Origin: Fibrobacter sp. UWB4
GTDB taxonomy: Bacteria > Fibrobacterota > Fibrobacteria > Fibrobacterales > Fibrobacteraceae
DNA length: 64,000 nucleotides
Reading direction: 5' to 3'
Assembly (NCBI RefSeq): GCF_002210345.1
Contig: NZ_MWQI01000006.1
Span: 1 to 64,000 of the forward strand
Both the position numbers and the translations under genes were made by a program. Below are positions 1 to 6,568 of this stretch, in pieces; position 1 is the first letter of the stretch; the number at the start of each line of letters is the position of its first letter. The notes beneath the pieces are model-generated. The model saw nothing but the letters and a program-made list of their open reading frames with translations, did not search any database and was not told where the DNA came from.

Positions 1-10
1 CCCGGATCCC

Positions 11-172
11 CTATAATTGCAATTGTCTTAGAGACACAATGTGACACTTAATTTGGATTAAAACTGCGCCGTTATGCGGACCTGCAATATTTGGACTTTG
101 AATATTCCAATTTACCACATTGATAAACTGTCCAAGGAACTTTTGGTTTTGTAGTTTATCCTTATCGTTCAT
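11..172 (-). CDS. Possible 53-aa protein, unrecognised
   Basis: An open frame of 53 codons runs from an ATG near 172 to a TAG at 11. No Shine-Dalgarno stands before the ATG; a TATAAT-like string lies about 9 nt upstream, so it could be read as a short-leader transcript. The product is hydrophilic with many Asn and Gln, has no signal peptide and matches no family I know. It may be chance or the remnant of a gene extending beyond the window edge. Confidence 0.2.
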   Translation of the reverse strand: MNDKDKLQNQKFLGQFINVVNWNIQSPNIAGPHNGAVLIQIKCHIVSLRQLQL

Positions 173-234
173 GATTATACATTATAGAACGTAGGTGAGC
201 GATGTTGCACAGCCTAGGGTGTGAGGATAAGAAC

Positions 235-342
235 ATGGAAAACAATGAAGTTGAAATCAAGAAGGTTGGGCCAATTGTCGAGACTGTCTGGGGCGTGTTC
301 CTGCTTGTGGCGAGCTGCGCGCTAATCGTCTTTGCCGCTTAA
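235..342 (+). CDS. Small single-pass membrane protein (35 aa)
   Basis: The frame begins at ATG 235 behind a GAGGATAAG Shine-Dalgarno with good spacing and ends at TAA 342, just before a strong hairpin terminator at 361. About 16 polar residues (MENNEVEIKKVGPI) are followed by one hydrophobic segment to the C-terminus (VWGVFLLVASCALIVFAA). That is the layout of a bacterial small membrane protein, possibly a subunit or modulator of a larger complex. The partner is unknown and no neighbour suggests one. Ribosome binding site, length and terminator together argue for a real gene. Confidence 0.55.
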   Translation: MENNEVEIKKVGPIVETVWGVFLLVASCALIVFAA

Positions 343-360
343 TCCTTGATTGCAAAAAAA

Positions 361-399
361 AGAAAGTCCGTCTGTGTTGGAGACGGACTTCTTTTTTTC
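361..399. terminator. Hairpin terminator, copy 1 of an identical pair
   Basis: A 10-bp perfect stem (AAGTCCGTCT/AGACGGACTT, loop GTGTTGG) is followed by eight T and preceded by an A-run, so it can stop transcription in both directions: the small gene on + and the lipoprotein gene on -. The same sequence recurs at 1163-1199. Confidence 0.85.
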
Positions 400-410
400 A
401 ATAGTTGGGT

Positions 411-1130
411 TTAATTTTTTATTTCGCTCCAGGCGCATTCGTTAGCAGGCGGGATATATCGGTTGTTGTAGTATGCAGCGCAAACTGTGGGGTTTGGAGC
501 CTTTTCGCATGTAGTATCGCGAATTTCAACGAGCTTGTCATAGACGTCTCTGTTCTTTACAGATCTGAATAGCAATGAGTTCTGGAGGCATTCAAAACAG
601 CATAGTCTGTCATAGACATGCATTGTCTTTTCGATTTTTTCAATCACCTTTGTATCACCTGTGGCAGAAAAATAGGCCCAGTGGGCATCGATATCTTCGC
701 CTTCGCATGTGACCGAGTCCATGAAAAATTCGTGACCTTGAATATACTTGCTTATGCTTTGTTGTGCCGGGAATCCTGTTGGGAAGACTCGCTGAAAATC
801 TTTCTGTTCTTTTTCATCGAGGTGAGACATAATCCAGTTCTCATCAAGGTAATCGCGGTTCTTTAAACTTATGAGGTTGATTAGAGTAGGGTAGTAAACT
901 CTTGCGTTTTCCACATTGAGCGTATTTGCTCTAATTATAGCCACGATGAGTTCGTTCGTGTATTCGGGTTTCATCCTGTAGGCTTCACCGATGAACAGGT
1001 CTACAGAATCGGCTAAGGCGGGAGTTAAATCATCCCGCTTAAAGTTCTCATTTATTTGGGGCTTGAAAAATGCACAGCTTGATAGGACTAGAATGGCTAG
1101 AACAAATGATAGGTATAGTTGCTTTGTCAT
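411..1130 (-). CDS. Predicted lipoprotein of unknown function (239 aa)
   Basis: The N-terminus has a short basic start, a hydrophobic core and a lipobox ending LSSC (Cys19), so the protein should be lipidated and exported to the envelope. The rest is soluble and mainly helical, with several Cys in its second half (for example RLCCFECLQN), possibly disulfide-bonded outside the cytoplasm. I recognise no family. An AAGGA Shine-Dalgarno lies about 9 nt before ATG 1130 and a TATATT lies further upstream. It is bracketed by two identical bidirectional terminators (361-399 and 1163-1199), so it is a single-gene transcription unit. Confidence 0.75.
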   Translation of the reverse strand: MTKQLYLSFVLAILVLSSCAFFKPQINENFKRDDLTPALADSVDLFIGEAYRMKPEYTNELIVAIIRANTLNVENARVYYPTLINLISLKNRDYLDENWIMSHLDEKEQKDFQRVFPTGFPAQQSISKYIQGHEFFMDSVTCEGEDIDAHWAYFSATGDTKVIEKIEKTMHVYDRLCCFECLQNSLLFRSVKNRDVYDKLVEIRDTTCEKAPNPTVCAAYYNNRYIPPANECAWSEIKN

Positions 1131-1162
1131 AAATAATCCTTAGTTTGGTTACAATATACATA

Positions 1163-1199
1163 AAAGTCCGTCTGTGTTGGAGACGGACTTCTTTTTTTA
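1163..1199. terminator. Hairpin terminator, copy 2 of an identical pair
   Basis: It has the same stem, loop and T-tail as at 361-399. It ends the 338-aa gene on the - strand and lies immediately upstream of the lipoprotein gene, so the lipoprotein cassette sits between two identical terminators. Confidence 0.8.
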
Positions 1200-1216
1200 G
1201 AATGCTTTATTGTCTG

Positions 1217-2233
1217 TTACTTTTTTGCTTTCTTTGCCGTTGTGTTAGCGGCGGCCTTCTTTACAAGCTTTGTTTTAATCGGGGTGAATTTAATGCCTTC
1301 GGGAATAAGCTTTGCGATTGCTTTTGCAACTTGCTGTTGACCTTTATCGATTGCTGTAAGGTATTTGACGATCGCCTTGGAAATGTTATTGCAGAATTTT
1401 TCAGGAATATTTTCTTGAAGCTTTTCAAGTGTATTGGCTTTTGCGTTCTTGATATTGATCGAAGGTTGTACATTGAAACCGGCTATCTCGACAGCTTGTT
1501 GTATTGTGAATCGGTTTTCTTGGACGGCTAATGCATAATTTCCTGCATAGAGGCTTGCTGCGGAAGCGACTTCATGGATGTTGTTGAACCAAGGTCCAGT
1601 AGGTCCATGTGGTCCAAAAGGAGGCCCTCCCCAGGGCGTTCCGCATGGCCATGGTTCAAAATCGTCATAGTATCCGCTTGGTATATAACTAGTTATTATG
1701 CTGTGTCTTATTGCTTGTCTGAAAATATTGGTGGCTTCGAAGTCTTTATTCGGAGTGAGTTCAATACTATCGGGAATAAGCTTTTGGGCTTCCTTGATAA
1801 TTTCATTCTGGCCTTTTTCGATGGCCTCTAAGTAACTGATTATAGCCTTGGCTATGTTATTGCTAATTTTTGCAGGAATGTTTTCTCTTAGTTTTGCAAT
1901 AGGACTTATTTTGGAATTCCTGAAGTTGGCAGCTATGCTTGCTTCTAGGCCTGCATTGTGGATAATATCCAGTATTATATCGCCATTTTGCAAAAAGACT
2001 TTTGGGAATCTTACTGAATAATCTTTTACCTCAGCAATGAGTTCACTGATGTGGTGAGGCCATGGTATCGGGTGTCGCCACCAGGGTGTTCCACAAGGCC
2101 ATGGCTCGTAAGTGTCTTTTTTTGTTGAATAAGCCGCAACTAGGGCTGTTACTGCTATTTTATTGAATAATTTGTGGACTTCAGATTCTTGAATTGTTGC
2201 TGTAGAATCTTTTTCATTTGTTTTGTTAGCCAT
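1217..2233 (-). CDS. Two-repeat protein with duplicated EPWPCGTPW motif (338 aa), unknown
   Basis: I do not recognise this protein. It is an internal duplication: residues about 23-161 and 171-318 align. Each repeat has a short helix, then EPWPCGTPW (43-51 and 193-201), then a Pro/Gly/His/Trp-rich stretch, then a helical domain with the landmarks L-ENIP-K--NNI-KAI--YL-AI-KGQ and ending KLIP-(S/G)I--TP. The tail is Lys/Ala-rich. There is no signal peptide or membrane segment, so it is predicted cytoplasmic unless exported by another route. The start at 2233 follows a good AAGGAG. The motif loop looks like a binding surface or a processed peptide, but no modification or export gene lies next to it. 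Confidence 0.7.
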   Translation of the reverse strand: MANKTNEKDSTATIQESEVHKLFNKIAVTALVAAYSTKKDTYEPWPCGTPWWRHPIPWPHHISELIAEVKDYSVRFPKVFLQNGDIILDIIHNAGLEASIAANFRNSKISPIAKLRENIPAKISNNIAKAIISYLEAIEKGQNEIIKEAQKLIPDSIELTPNKDFEATNIFRQAIRHSIITSYIPSGYYDDFEPWPCGTPWGGPPFGPHGPTGPWFNNIHEVASAASLYAGNYALAVQENRFTIQQAVEIAGFNVQPSINIKNAKANTLEKLQENIPEKFCNNISKAIVKYLTAIDKGQQQVAKAIAKLIPEGIKFTPIKTKLVKKAAANTTAKKAKK

Positions 2234-2326
2234 TTTTTTCTCCTTAGGGTATATATATAAGTGTATATATTAAGAAGATAAAAAAGGATTAATGTAAAGT
2301 ATTTTATACAAGTTTGAATTTTTAGT

Positions 2327-2358
2327 ACAAAAAAACGGAATTCGTTCTGAATTCCGTT
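2327..2358 (-). terminator. Terminator of the helicase gene
   Basis: A perfect 10-bp stem (AACGGAATTC/GAATTCCGTT) is followed, on the minus strand, by a run of T. It lies 22 bp beyond the helicase stop. Confidence 0.8.
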
Positions 2359-2380
2359 AAGTTGTTTGTTTTAATTTGAC

Positions 2381-4807
2381 TTAGACTCTTCCGAAACGGC
2401 GTGTCTTGCGGAACGGCTTGTCGCCAAAGCTGCGCTCGTCGCGGTCCTTACGGAAGGGCTTGTCTTCGAACTTGCCGGGCTTGCGGTCGGCGAATTGGCG
2501 CTCACGGCGTGCCTTGCGGTTTTCGAACGGCTTGTCGCCAAAGCTGCGTTCACCACGGTCTTTGCGGAATCCGCCACGGCGTTCATCGTCTCGGAAGCCT
2601 CCCTTGCGGTCGCGATGGAAGCTGCGGCGTTCTTCGCGGCTGGCATGCGGTCTTGTTCCTGGTGCGGGACCCTCGGGTGGTTCGTCGGTCATCACGCGGA
2701 AGCGGGCGTCGTTGCCGCGGATGGTCATTTCGGACAAGATGTCGAGAACGTCTTGCGGGAGTGTGTTCGGGAGTTCAACGGTACTGAACTTGTCAAAGAG
2801 CTTGATGCGGCCGATGTTGCTGCTGTTGATGTTCGCTTCGCCGGCGATTGCACCCACGATGTCGCGCGGGGTGACGTGGTCAATGCGGCCAACGCCGAGG
2901 TAATAGCGCAAGAAGCCTTCTTCGACGCCGTTCAGGCCTTCCTTGCGTTCCTTACGCATACGCTTCTGTTCTTCGCTGTTGAGGCCGAAATCTTCGCCAT
3001 TGCCGAGGAAGTCTCTGCCGCTGCGGACCTTTTCGCGGCGTTCCTTCGGAGCTTCGAGCGGCGGGAGGTTCGGGAAGAGCGGCTGCTTTTTCTGGTACAT
3101 CTTGATGACGGCTGCTGCGATGTCTTCGGCGGTCATTTCGTTGACGGTACCGTCTTCGAGGGCGACGCCATCCTTCATGTTGCAGCCTTCTGCGGCGAGT
3201 GCGCGGACGAGTTCCTTGAACTGGTCGAGTTCACCGTAGCTCACGACGCTCTTGACTTTAGCCTTGAATGCTTCGACGCGCTTTTTGCTGATTTGTTCGG
3301 AGGTCGGCATTTCCATCACGTCAATCGGCTGGCGCGTAGCCTTTTCGATGGTCTTGAGCATACGCTTTTCACGCGGCGTGATGAACAAGATGGCGTTACC
3401 GCTGCGGCCTGCACGACCTGTACGGCCAATGCGGTGCACGTAAGATTCCGTGTCGTACGGAATGTCGTAGTTCACAACGAGTGAAATGCGGTCCACGTCA
3501 ATACCGCGGGCGGCGACGTCTGTTGCGACGACGATATCGAGCTTGCCCATCTTGAGACGGTTGATGGTGCGTTCGCGCATGGACTGGGCGAGGTCGCCGT
3601 TGAGCGGGGCTACGTTGAATCCGCGGCTTTCGAGTTTCTCGGCTACTTCGGTGGTGTTCTGCTTGGTGCGCACGAAAATGAGTACGCCGTCAAATTCTTC
3701 GCCTTCGAGAACGCGGGCGAGCGCTTCGATTTTGTGTTCGTTTTTCACGAGCAAGTAGCGCTGGCAAATGTTTTCGACCGTGGTCGTCTTGCCTTCGATG
3801 CGGGCTTCTTCGTATTCGCCCAAGTGCTGGTCGATAATCTTTTTGACGCTATCCGGCATGGTGGCGCTAAAGAGGGCGCGCTGGGCATCGGCGGGGATTT
3901 CCCTGAGGATGGTTTCCACGTCTTCCATGAAGCCCATGTCGAGCATTTCATCCGCTTCGTCGAGGACGATAGCCTTGACCGCTCCGAGCGAAATAGAACC
4001 GCGCTTGATATGGTCAATCAAACGGCCCGGGGTGGCAACAACGATGCTTGCCTTGCGCTTGAGGGCGCGCAACTGGATTGCAATATCCTGACCGCCATAG
4101 ACCGGAACAACAGTCACGTTCGGCATCTTGACGGCGTATTGCTGGATGGCATCCGAAACCTGGATCGCAAGTTCGCGTGTCGGCGTGAGCACGAGCATGG
4201 ACGTTTCACGTCCGTTGAAGTTGATGCGCGAAAGGAGCGGGAGCGAGAATGCTGCTGTCTTGCCGGTACCAGTCTGTGCTGTTCCGAGAAGATTTGCTCC
4301 CTGCAAAAGCGCCGGAATTGCCTTAGCCTGAATGGGCGAGGGCGTTTCGTAGCCGGCGAGCTTGACGGCTTCGAGAACTTCCGGAGAGAGACCGAGATCG
4401 TCGAAAGTCACCAAAGATTCGTCGCCGACATCTTCTTCGTCTGTAGACTCTTCATTTAAGTTTGCCGGGCTAGTCGCAGCGACTGTTGCTTCATCAGTGG
4501 TTGTGTCATGCCCGGCTTGAACGGGCATTTCCTTTTCAACGCCGCTTACGGCTTCATCATCGTCGATAAATTCGACTTTTTCGCCTTTCTTGATCTTGGA
4601 ATTTGCGCCGGATTCCAGAACTTCGCCGTTATCATCAACGACGATGCCGTCTGGATTTGCGGCAAAGAATGCGGCTTCGTCTGCCTGGTCTTCGTCTGCG
4701 CCGCTTGCGATGGCGTTCAAGAACGCATCCGCTTCGAGCTGCAATTTAGAGTTATCATTATTTTCCGGAACGTCGATTTCCGGGCCGCAAGAAATATCTT
4801 CTGCCAT
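2381..4807 (-). CDS. deaD: DEAD-box RNA helicase, DeaD/CsdA type (808 aa)
   Basis: An ATP-dependent RNA helicase of the DeaD/CsdA group, which act in ribosome assembly and mRNA turnover, often in the cold. Visible in order: an acidic extension (residues 1-130), Q motif (about 134-160), Walker A AQTGTGKT (177-184), PTREL, DEAD (283-286), SAT, RGIDV and HRIGRTGR, a helical linker, then a DbpA-type RNA-binding domain. The basic tail is rich in Arg/Gly and repeats ERSFGDKPF. The protein is longer than E. coli DeaD mainly because of the acidic N-terminus, part of which (around residues 92-102) is encoded by a palindromic repeat of the intergenic type at 4503-4532. The long leader upstream (4808-5040) has no gene and could carry cold-shock control; I see no defined riboswitch there. 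Confidence 0.93.
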   Translation of the reverse strand: MAEDISCGPEIDVPENNDNSKLQLEADAFLNAIASGADEDQADEAAFFAANPDGIVVDDNGEVLESGANSKIKKGEKVEFIDDDEAVSGVEKEMPVQAGHDTTTDEATVAATSPANLNEESTDEEDVGDESLVTFDDLGLSPEVLEAVKLAGYETPSPIQAKAIPALLQGANLLGTAQTGTGKTAAFSLPLLSRINFNGRETSMLVLTPTRELAIQVSDAIQQYAVKMPNVTVVPVYGGQDIAIQLRALKRKASIVVATPGRLIDHIKRGSISLGAVKAIVLDEADEMLDMGFMEDVETILREIPADAQRALFSATMPDSVKKIIDQHLGEYEEARIEGKTTTVENICQRYLLVKNEHKIEALARVLEGEEFDGVLIFVRTKQNTTEVAEKLESRGFNVAPLNGDLAQSMRERTINRLKMGKLDIVVATDVAARGIDVDRISLVVNYDIPYDTESYVHRIGRTGRAGRSGNAILFITPREKRMLKTIEKATRQPIDVMEMPTSEQISKKRVEAFKAKVKSVVSYGELDQFKELVRALAAEGCNMKDGVALEDGTVNEMTAEDIAAAVIKMYQKKQPLFPNLPPLEAPKERREKVRSGRDFLGNGEDFGLNSEEQKRMRKERKEGLNGVEEGFLRYYLGVGRIDHVTPRDIVGAIAGEANINSSNIGRIKLFDKFSTVELPNTLPQDVLDILSEMTIRGNDARFRVMTDEPPEGPAPGTRPHASREERRSFHRDRKGGFRDDERRGGFRKDRGERSFGDKPFENRKARRERQFADRKPGKFEDKPFRKDRDERSFGDKPFRKTRRFGRV
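4503..4532 (+). repeat. Palindromic GTCAT element inside coding sequence
   Basis: GTCATGCCCG, a short loop, then CGGGCATTTCC: the same design as the dispersed intergenic palindromes at 11352, 27860 and 29396. Here it lies in frame within the acidic N-terminal extension of the helicase. Confidence 0.6.
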
Positions 4808-5041
4808 AAGTCACCTTCGGGATCCGTAAACTTCATCTGCAGCACATGCCGCGTCATCACTTTGCTCGAATCGAGCATTCAATAAGCCCCGAAGTGCACT
4901 CGCACTTATAAACCTGAAGTCTGTTGGGTCCCCAATAATTTGCGCCAAATGTAGAAAATAAAGGTTTGAAATCAAAGGTTTTTAAAAACGCTGGTGACGA
5001 AGTAATAAAAAAGAATGTTGCGCCCGCGTCGGAATTTTTCA

Positions 5042-5070
5042 TAGACAGTTTAAATGAATTATACTATATT
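5042..5070 (+). promoter_or_regulatory. Promoter of tRNA-Ser
   Basis: TAGACA (5042-5047), a 17-bp spacer and TATATT (5065-5070), placed 11 nt before the tRNA. It matches the sigma-70 pattern seen at the other tRNA genes here. Confidence 0.6.
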
Positions 5071-5081
5071 ATGCAAACCTC

Positions 5082-5166
5082 GGAGAGATGCCAGAGTGGT
5101 CGAATGGGCCGGTCTCGAAATCCGGAGTCTGTCACAGGACCGAGGGTTCGAATCCCTCTCTCTCCT
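5082..5166 (+). tRNA. tRNA-Ser (anticodon CGA)
   Basis: The acceptor stem GGAGAGA/TCTCTCC, the D-arm, an anticodon loop CTCGAAA with anticodon CGA, a long variable arm typical of class II tRNA, and the T-arm GAGGG-TTCGAAT-CCCTC are all present. The anticodon stem has a U-U opposition at 31-39. CCA is not encoded. It reads UCG codons. Confidence 0.95.
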
Positions 5167-5168
5167 TT

Positions 5169-5208
5169 GAAACAAAAAGCGAAGCCGTAAGGCTTCGCTT
5201 TTTGTTTC
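5169..5208 (+). terminator. Terminator of tRNA-Ser
   Basis: An 18-bp perfect inverted repeat with core AAGCGAAGCC/GGCTTCGCTT and a GTAA loop, beginning three bases after the tRNA. Confidence 0.85.
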
Positions 5209-5221
5209 AAGTGAAATAATA

Positions 5222-5595
5222 GTGGATGAGAACCCTCGCAGAGGGTTCGATTGACCGCGCGAGAGCGAAGCGAACACAGCGCGGTCAAGGATTACGGCCT
5301 CTGGCCGTAACCCGAAGGGCGGCGAAGGAACAGAATGTGACAGAGCCGTCCCATCCCTCTCTCTCCTAGAGAGAGGGTGAAAGGACTAGCGAAATGAAAT
5401 GAGCTAGTTGTCCAATCCCACTCTCTCCTTGGAGTGAGTGAGAATGCTCTCGTATTGAGAGAGAACGTGAGGGAACTGAAAGTGACCGAACGATCCCATC
5501 CCTCTCTCTCCTTTAGAGAGGGCGCTCGAATTGTGAGAGCGTGAAAGGACTAGCGAAATGAAATGAGCTAGTTGTCCATCCCACTCTCTCCTCCC
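5222..5595 (+). repeat. Array of tRNA-Ser 3'-end copies with hairpins
   Basis: The last ~15 bases of tRNA-Ser (ATCCCTCTCTCTCCT) recur four times, near 5351, 5415, 5496 and 5579, alternating CCCTCTCTC and CCCACTCTC forms. Each of the first three is followed by a complementary purine stretch (for example AGAGAGAGGG) that folds back on it. A 35-nt spacer containing GGACTAGCGAAATGAAATG occurs twice. The first 130 bp hold other hairpins: CCCTC/GAGGG, GACCGCGC/GCGCGGTC and TTACGGCC/GGCCGTAA. There is no coding frame. The layout resembles the tRNA-tail repeats (rtT region) of the E. coli tyrT operon. Confidence 0.75.
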
Positions 5596-5699
5596 TCAAA
5601 TTGGTAATAATCTCCCTAAAATGGTAGTTTTTAGCATTTTTCTGGTCTAAAAATGAATTTTTGTAATAAAAATGTATTCTTTTGCGAAAATTATATTAT

Positions 5700-5895
5700 A
5701 TTTATTTACGTGAACGTATCAGAGGGGAGCTTTGATTTGTTTGCAATGGGTGCAAACGCTATTTAGCTTTTAAAAGAAATAAACAGCATAATAAGGAACC
5801 GTGAATACGGTTTTGGTGTATTTGGAGTTTGTTCAAAAGTCTCTCATTCCAACTCGTAAAATACTGTCGCCCTCCAATCGAGGGCGACTTCCCGT
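5700..5895 (+). ncRNA. Possible structured non-coding RNA
   Basis: No gene is visible, but three ordered hairpins lie between an AT-rich promoter-like stretch and a terminator-like stem. They are GTTTGCA/TGCAAAC (5739-5757, extended by AGCT/AGCT at 5728 and 5765), AACCGT-GAAT-ACGGTT (5797-5812), and GTCGCCCTC/GAGGGCGAC (5866-5888) followed by TTCCCGTTTT. I match it to no known RNA family; 6S RNA was considered but the closing-stem pairing was not found. Confidence 0.35.
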
Positions 5896-5930
5896 TTTGC
5901 AAGTTTGGAACTAGTGCTTTGGCGTATGAG

Positions 5931-5961
5931 AAAGGATCGGCTTGATTGCCGGTCCTTTTTT
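5931..5961 (+). terminator. Plus-strand terminator upstream of the tRNA-Glu array
   Basis: GGATCGGC/GCCGGTCC with a T-run. The stem has a T-G wobble only when read on the + strand (it becomes C-A on the other), so it probably ends a + transcript, perhaps the RNA candidate at 5700-5895. Confidence 0.6.
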
Positions 5962-6077
5962 ATACCGCTTTGTGCGGTTAAAAAAAGACCGACTTTTCAG
6001 TCGATCTTTTTATACCCTGTGTCGCGGTTTGCTCGAGGGTATAAAAAAAGAACCCAACTTGCGTTGAGTTCTTTTTA
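5962..6077 (-). repeat. Tandem terminators with tRNA-tail-like spacers, after tRNA-Glu copy 1
   Basis: Reading from the tRNA 3' end there are two stem-loops, GAACTCAAC/GTTGGGTTC and GATCGACT/AGTCGGTC, each preceded by GGTATAAAAAG and followed by T6-T7. The spacers (AACCGC...GGGTATAAAAAG) look like the tRNA-Glu 3' end with its flank. Each stem keeps one T-G wobble in the minus-strand sense. Confidence 0.7.
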
Positions 6078-6150
6078 TACCCCCAAGCGGTTTCGAACCG
6101 CTGTTGCGGGAATGAAAATCCCGAGTCCTGGGCCACTAGACGATAGGGGC
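6078..6150 (-). tRNA. tRNA-Glu (anticodon UUC), copy 1
   Basis: A 73-nt cloverleaf: acceptor GCCCCTA/TGGGGGT, anticodon stem CGGGA/TCCCG with loop TTTTCAT, T-loop TTCGAAA and discriminator A. CCA is not encoded. It is identical to copy 2 at 6420-6492. Confidence 0.95.
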
Positions 6151-6166
6151 GTTTTGTGTGAGGACA

Positions 6167-6194
6167 AATATAGGATTTTATAGAATAATGTCAA
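6167..6194 (-). promoter_or_regulatory. Promoter of tRNA-Glu copy 1
   Basis: On the minus strand: TTGACA, a 16-bp spacer, TATATT, then 16 nt to the tRNA. Copy 2 has the same elements and spacing. Confidence 0.75.
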
Positions 6195-6224
6195 GGGTGG
6201 ATGGATAATTTTTTTTGAGGGGGC

Positions 6225-6419
6225 GCGGCTTTTCATAGTCCGCTCTTTTTATACCCTTTGAAAAGGTTGAAAAAAAGACCAACCTTGTGGTTGATCTTTT
6301 TTATACCCTGTGTCGCGGTTTGCTCGATGGTATAAAAAAAGAACCCAACTTGCGTTGAGTTCTTTTTATACCGCTTGGCGCGGTTACAAAAAAAGCCAAC
6401 CTTGCGGTTGACTTTTTTA
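6225..6419 (-). repeat. Tandem terminators with tRNA-tail-like spacers, after tRNA-Glu copy 2
   Basis: Three clear stem-loops follow the tRNA: AGTCAACC/GGTTGGCT, GAACTCAAC/GTTGGGTTC (identical to one behind copy 1) and GATCAACC/GGTTGGTC. A fourth, degenerate unit follows. Units are separated by AACCNN...GGTATAAAAAG, which resembles the tRNA 3' end plus flank. All three keep a T-G wobble in the minus-strand sense, so selection acts on the minus-strand RNA. Confidence 0.7.
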
Positions 6420-6492
6420 TACCCCCAAGCGGTTTCGAACCGCTGTTGCGGGAATGAAAATCCCGAGTCCTGGGCCACTAGACGATAGGGGC
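6420..6492 (-). tRNA. tRNA-Glu (anticodon UUC), copy 2
   Basis: Identical in all 73 positions to copy 1, 342 bp away, with its own promoter and its own downstream terminator array. The two are separate transcription units arising from a local duplication. Confidence 0.95.
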
Positions 6493-6507
6493 GTTTTGTG
6501 TGCGCCA

Positions 6508-6535
6508 AATATAGATGTTTATAGGAAATTGTCAA
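6508..6535 (-). promoter_or_regulatory. Promoter of tRNA-Glu copy 2
   Basis: Minus-strand TTGACA, 16 bp, TATATT. It occupies the place of an in-frame ATG at 6515 of the divergent ABC gene, so that ATG is unlikely to be the ABC start. Confidence 0.75.
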
Positions 6536-6568
6536 GGGTTTTTATTTGAATTTTTTATTTTTTCTTCC

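Noticed and set aside
2495-3484. Long + strand open frame (329 aa) opposite the helicase
   Set aside because: It is the antisense shadow of deaD, whose motifs are unambiguous on the minus strand; the + product has no domain and no ribosome binding site.
5059-5288. Frames overlapping tRNA-Ser on both strands
   Set aside because: They lie across a clear tRNA and its terminator.
5700-5895. 6S RNA or tmRNA
   Set aside because: No long closing stem with a central bulge (6S), and no tRNA-like ends with a tag frame (tmRNA).
5222-6420. CRISPR array
   Set aside because: The repeats are hairpins with T-runs and vary in sequence and spacing; there are no constant-length unique spacers and no cas genes.
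6233-6535. 100-aa minus frame with GYKK...VGFF repeats
   Set aside because: It translates the tandem terminators, the tRNA-Glu and its promoter; the protein repeat is a by-product of the DNA repeat.
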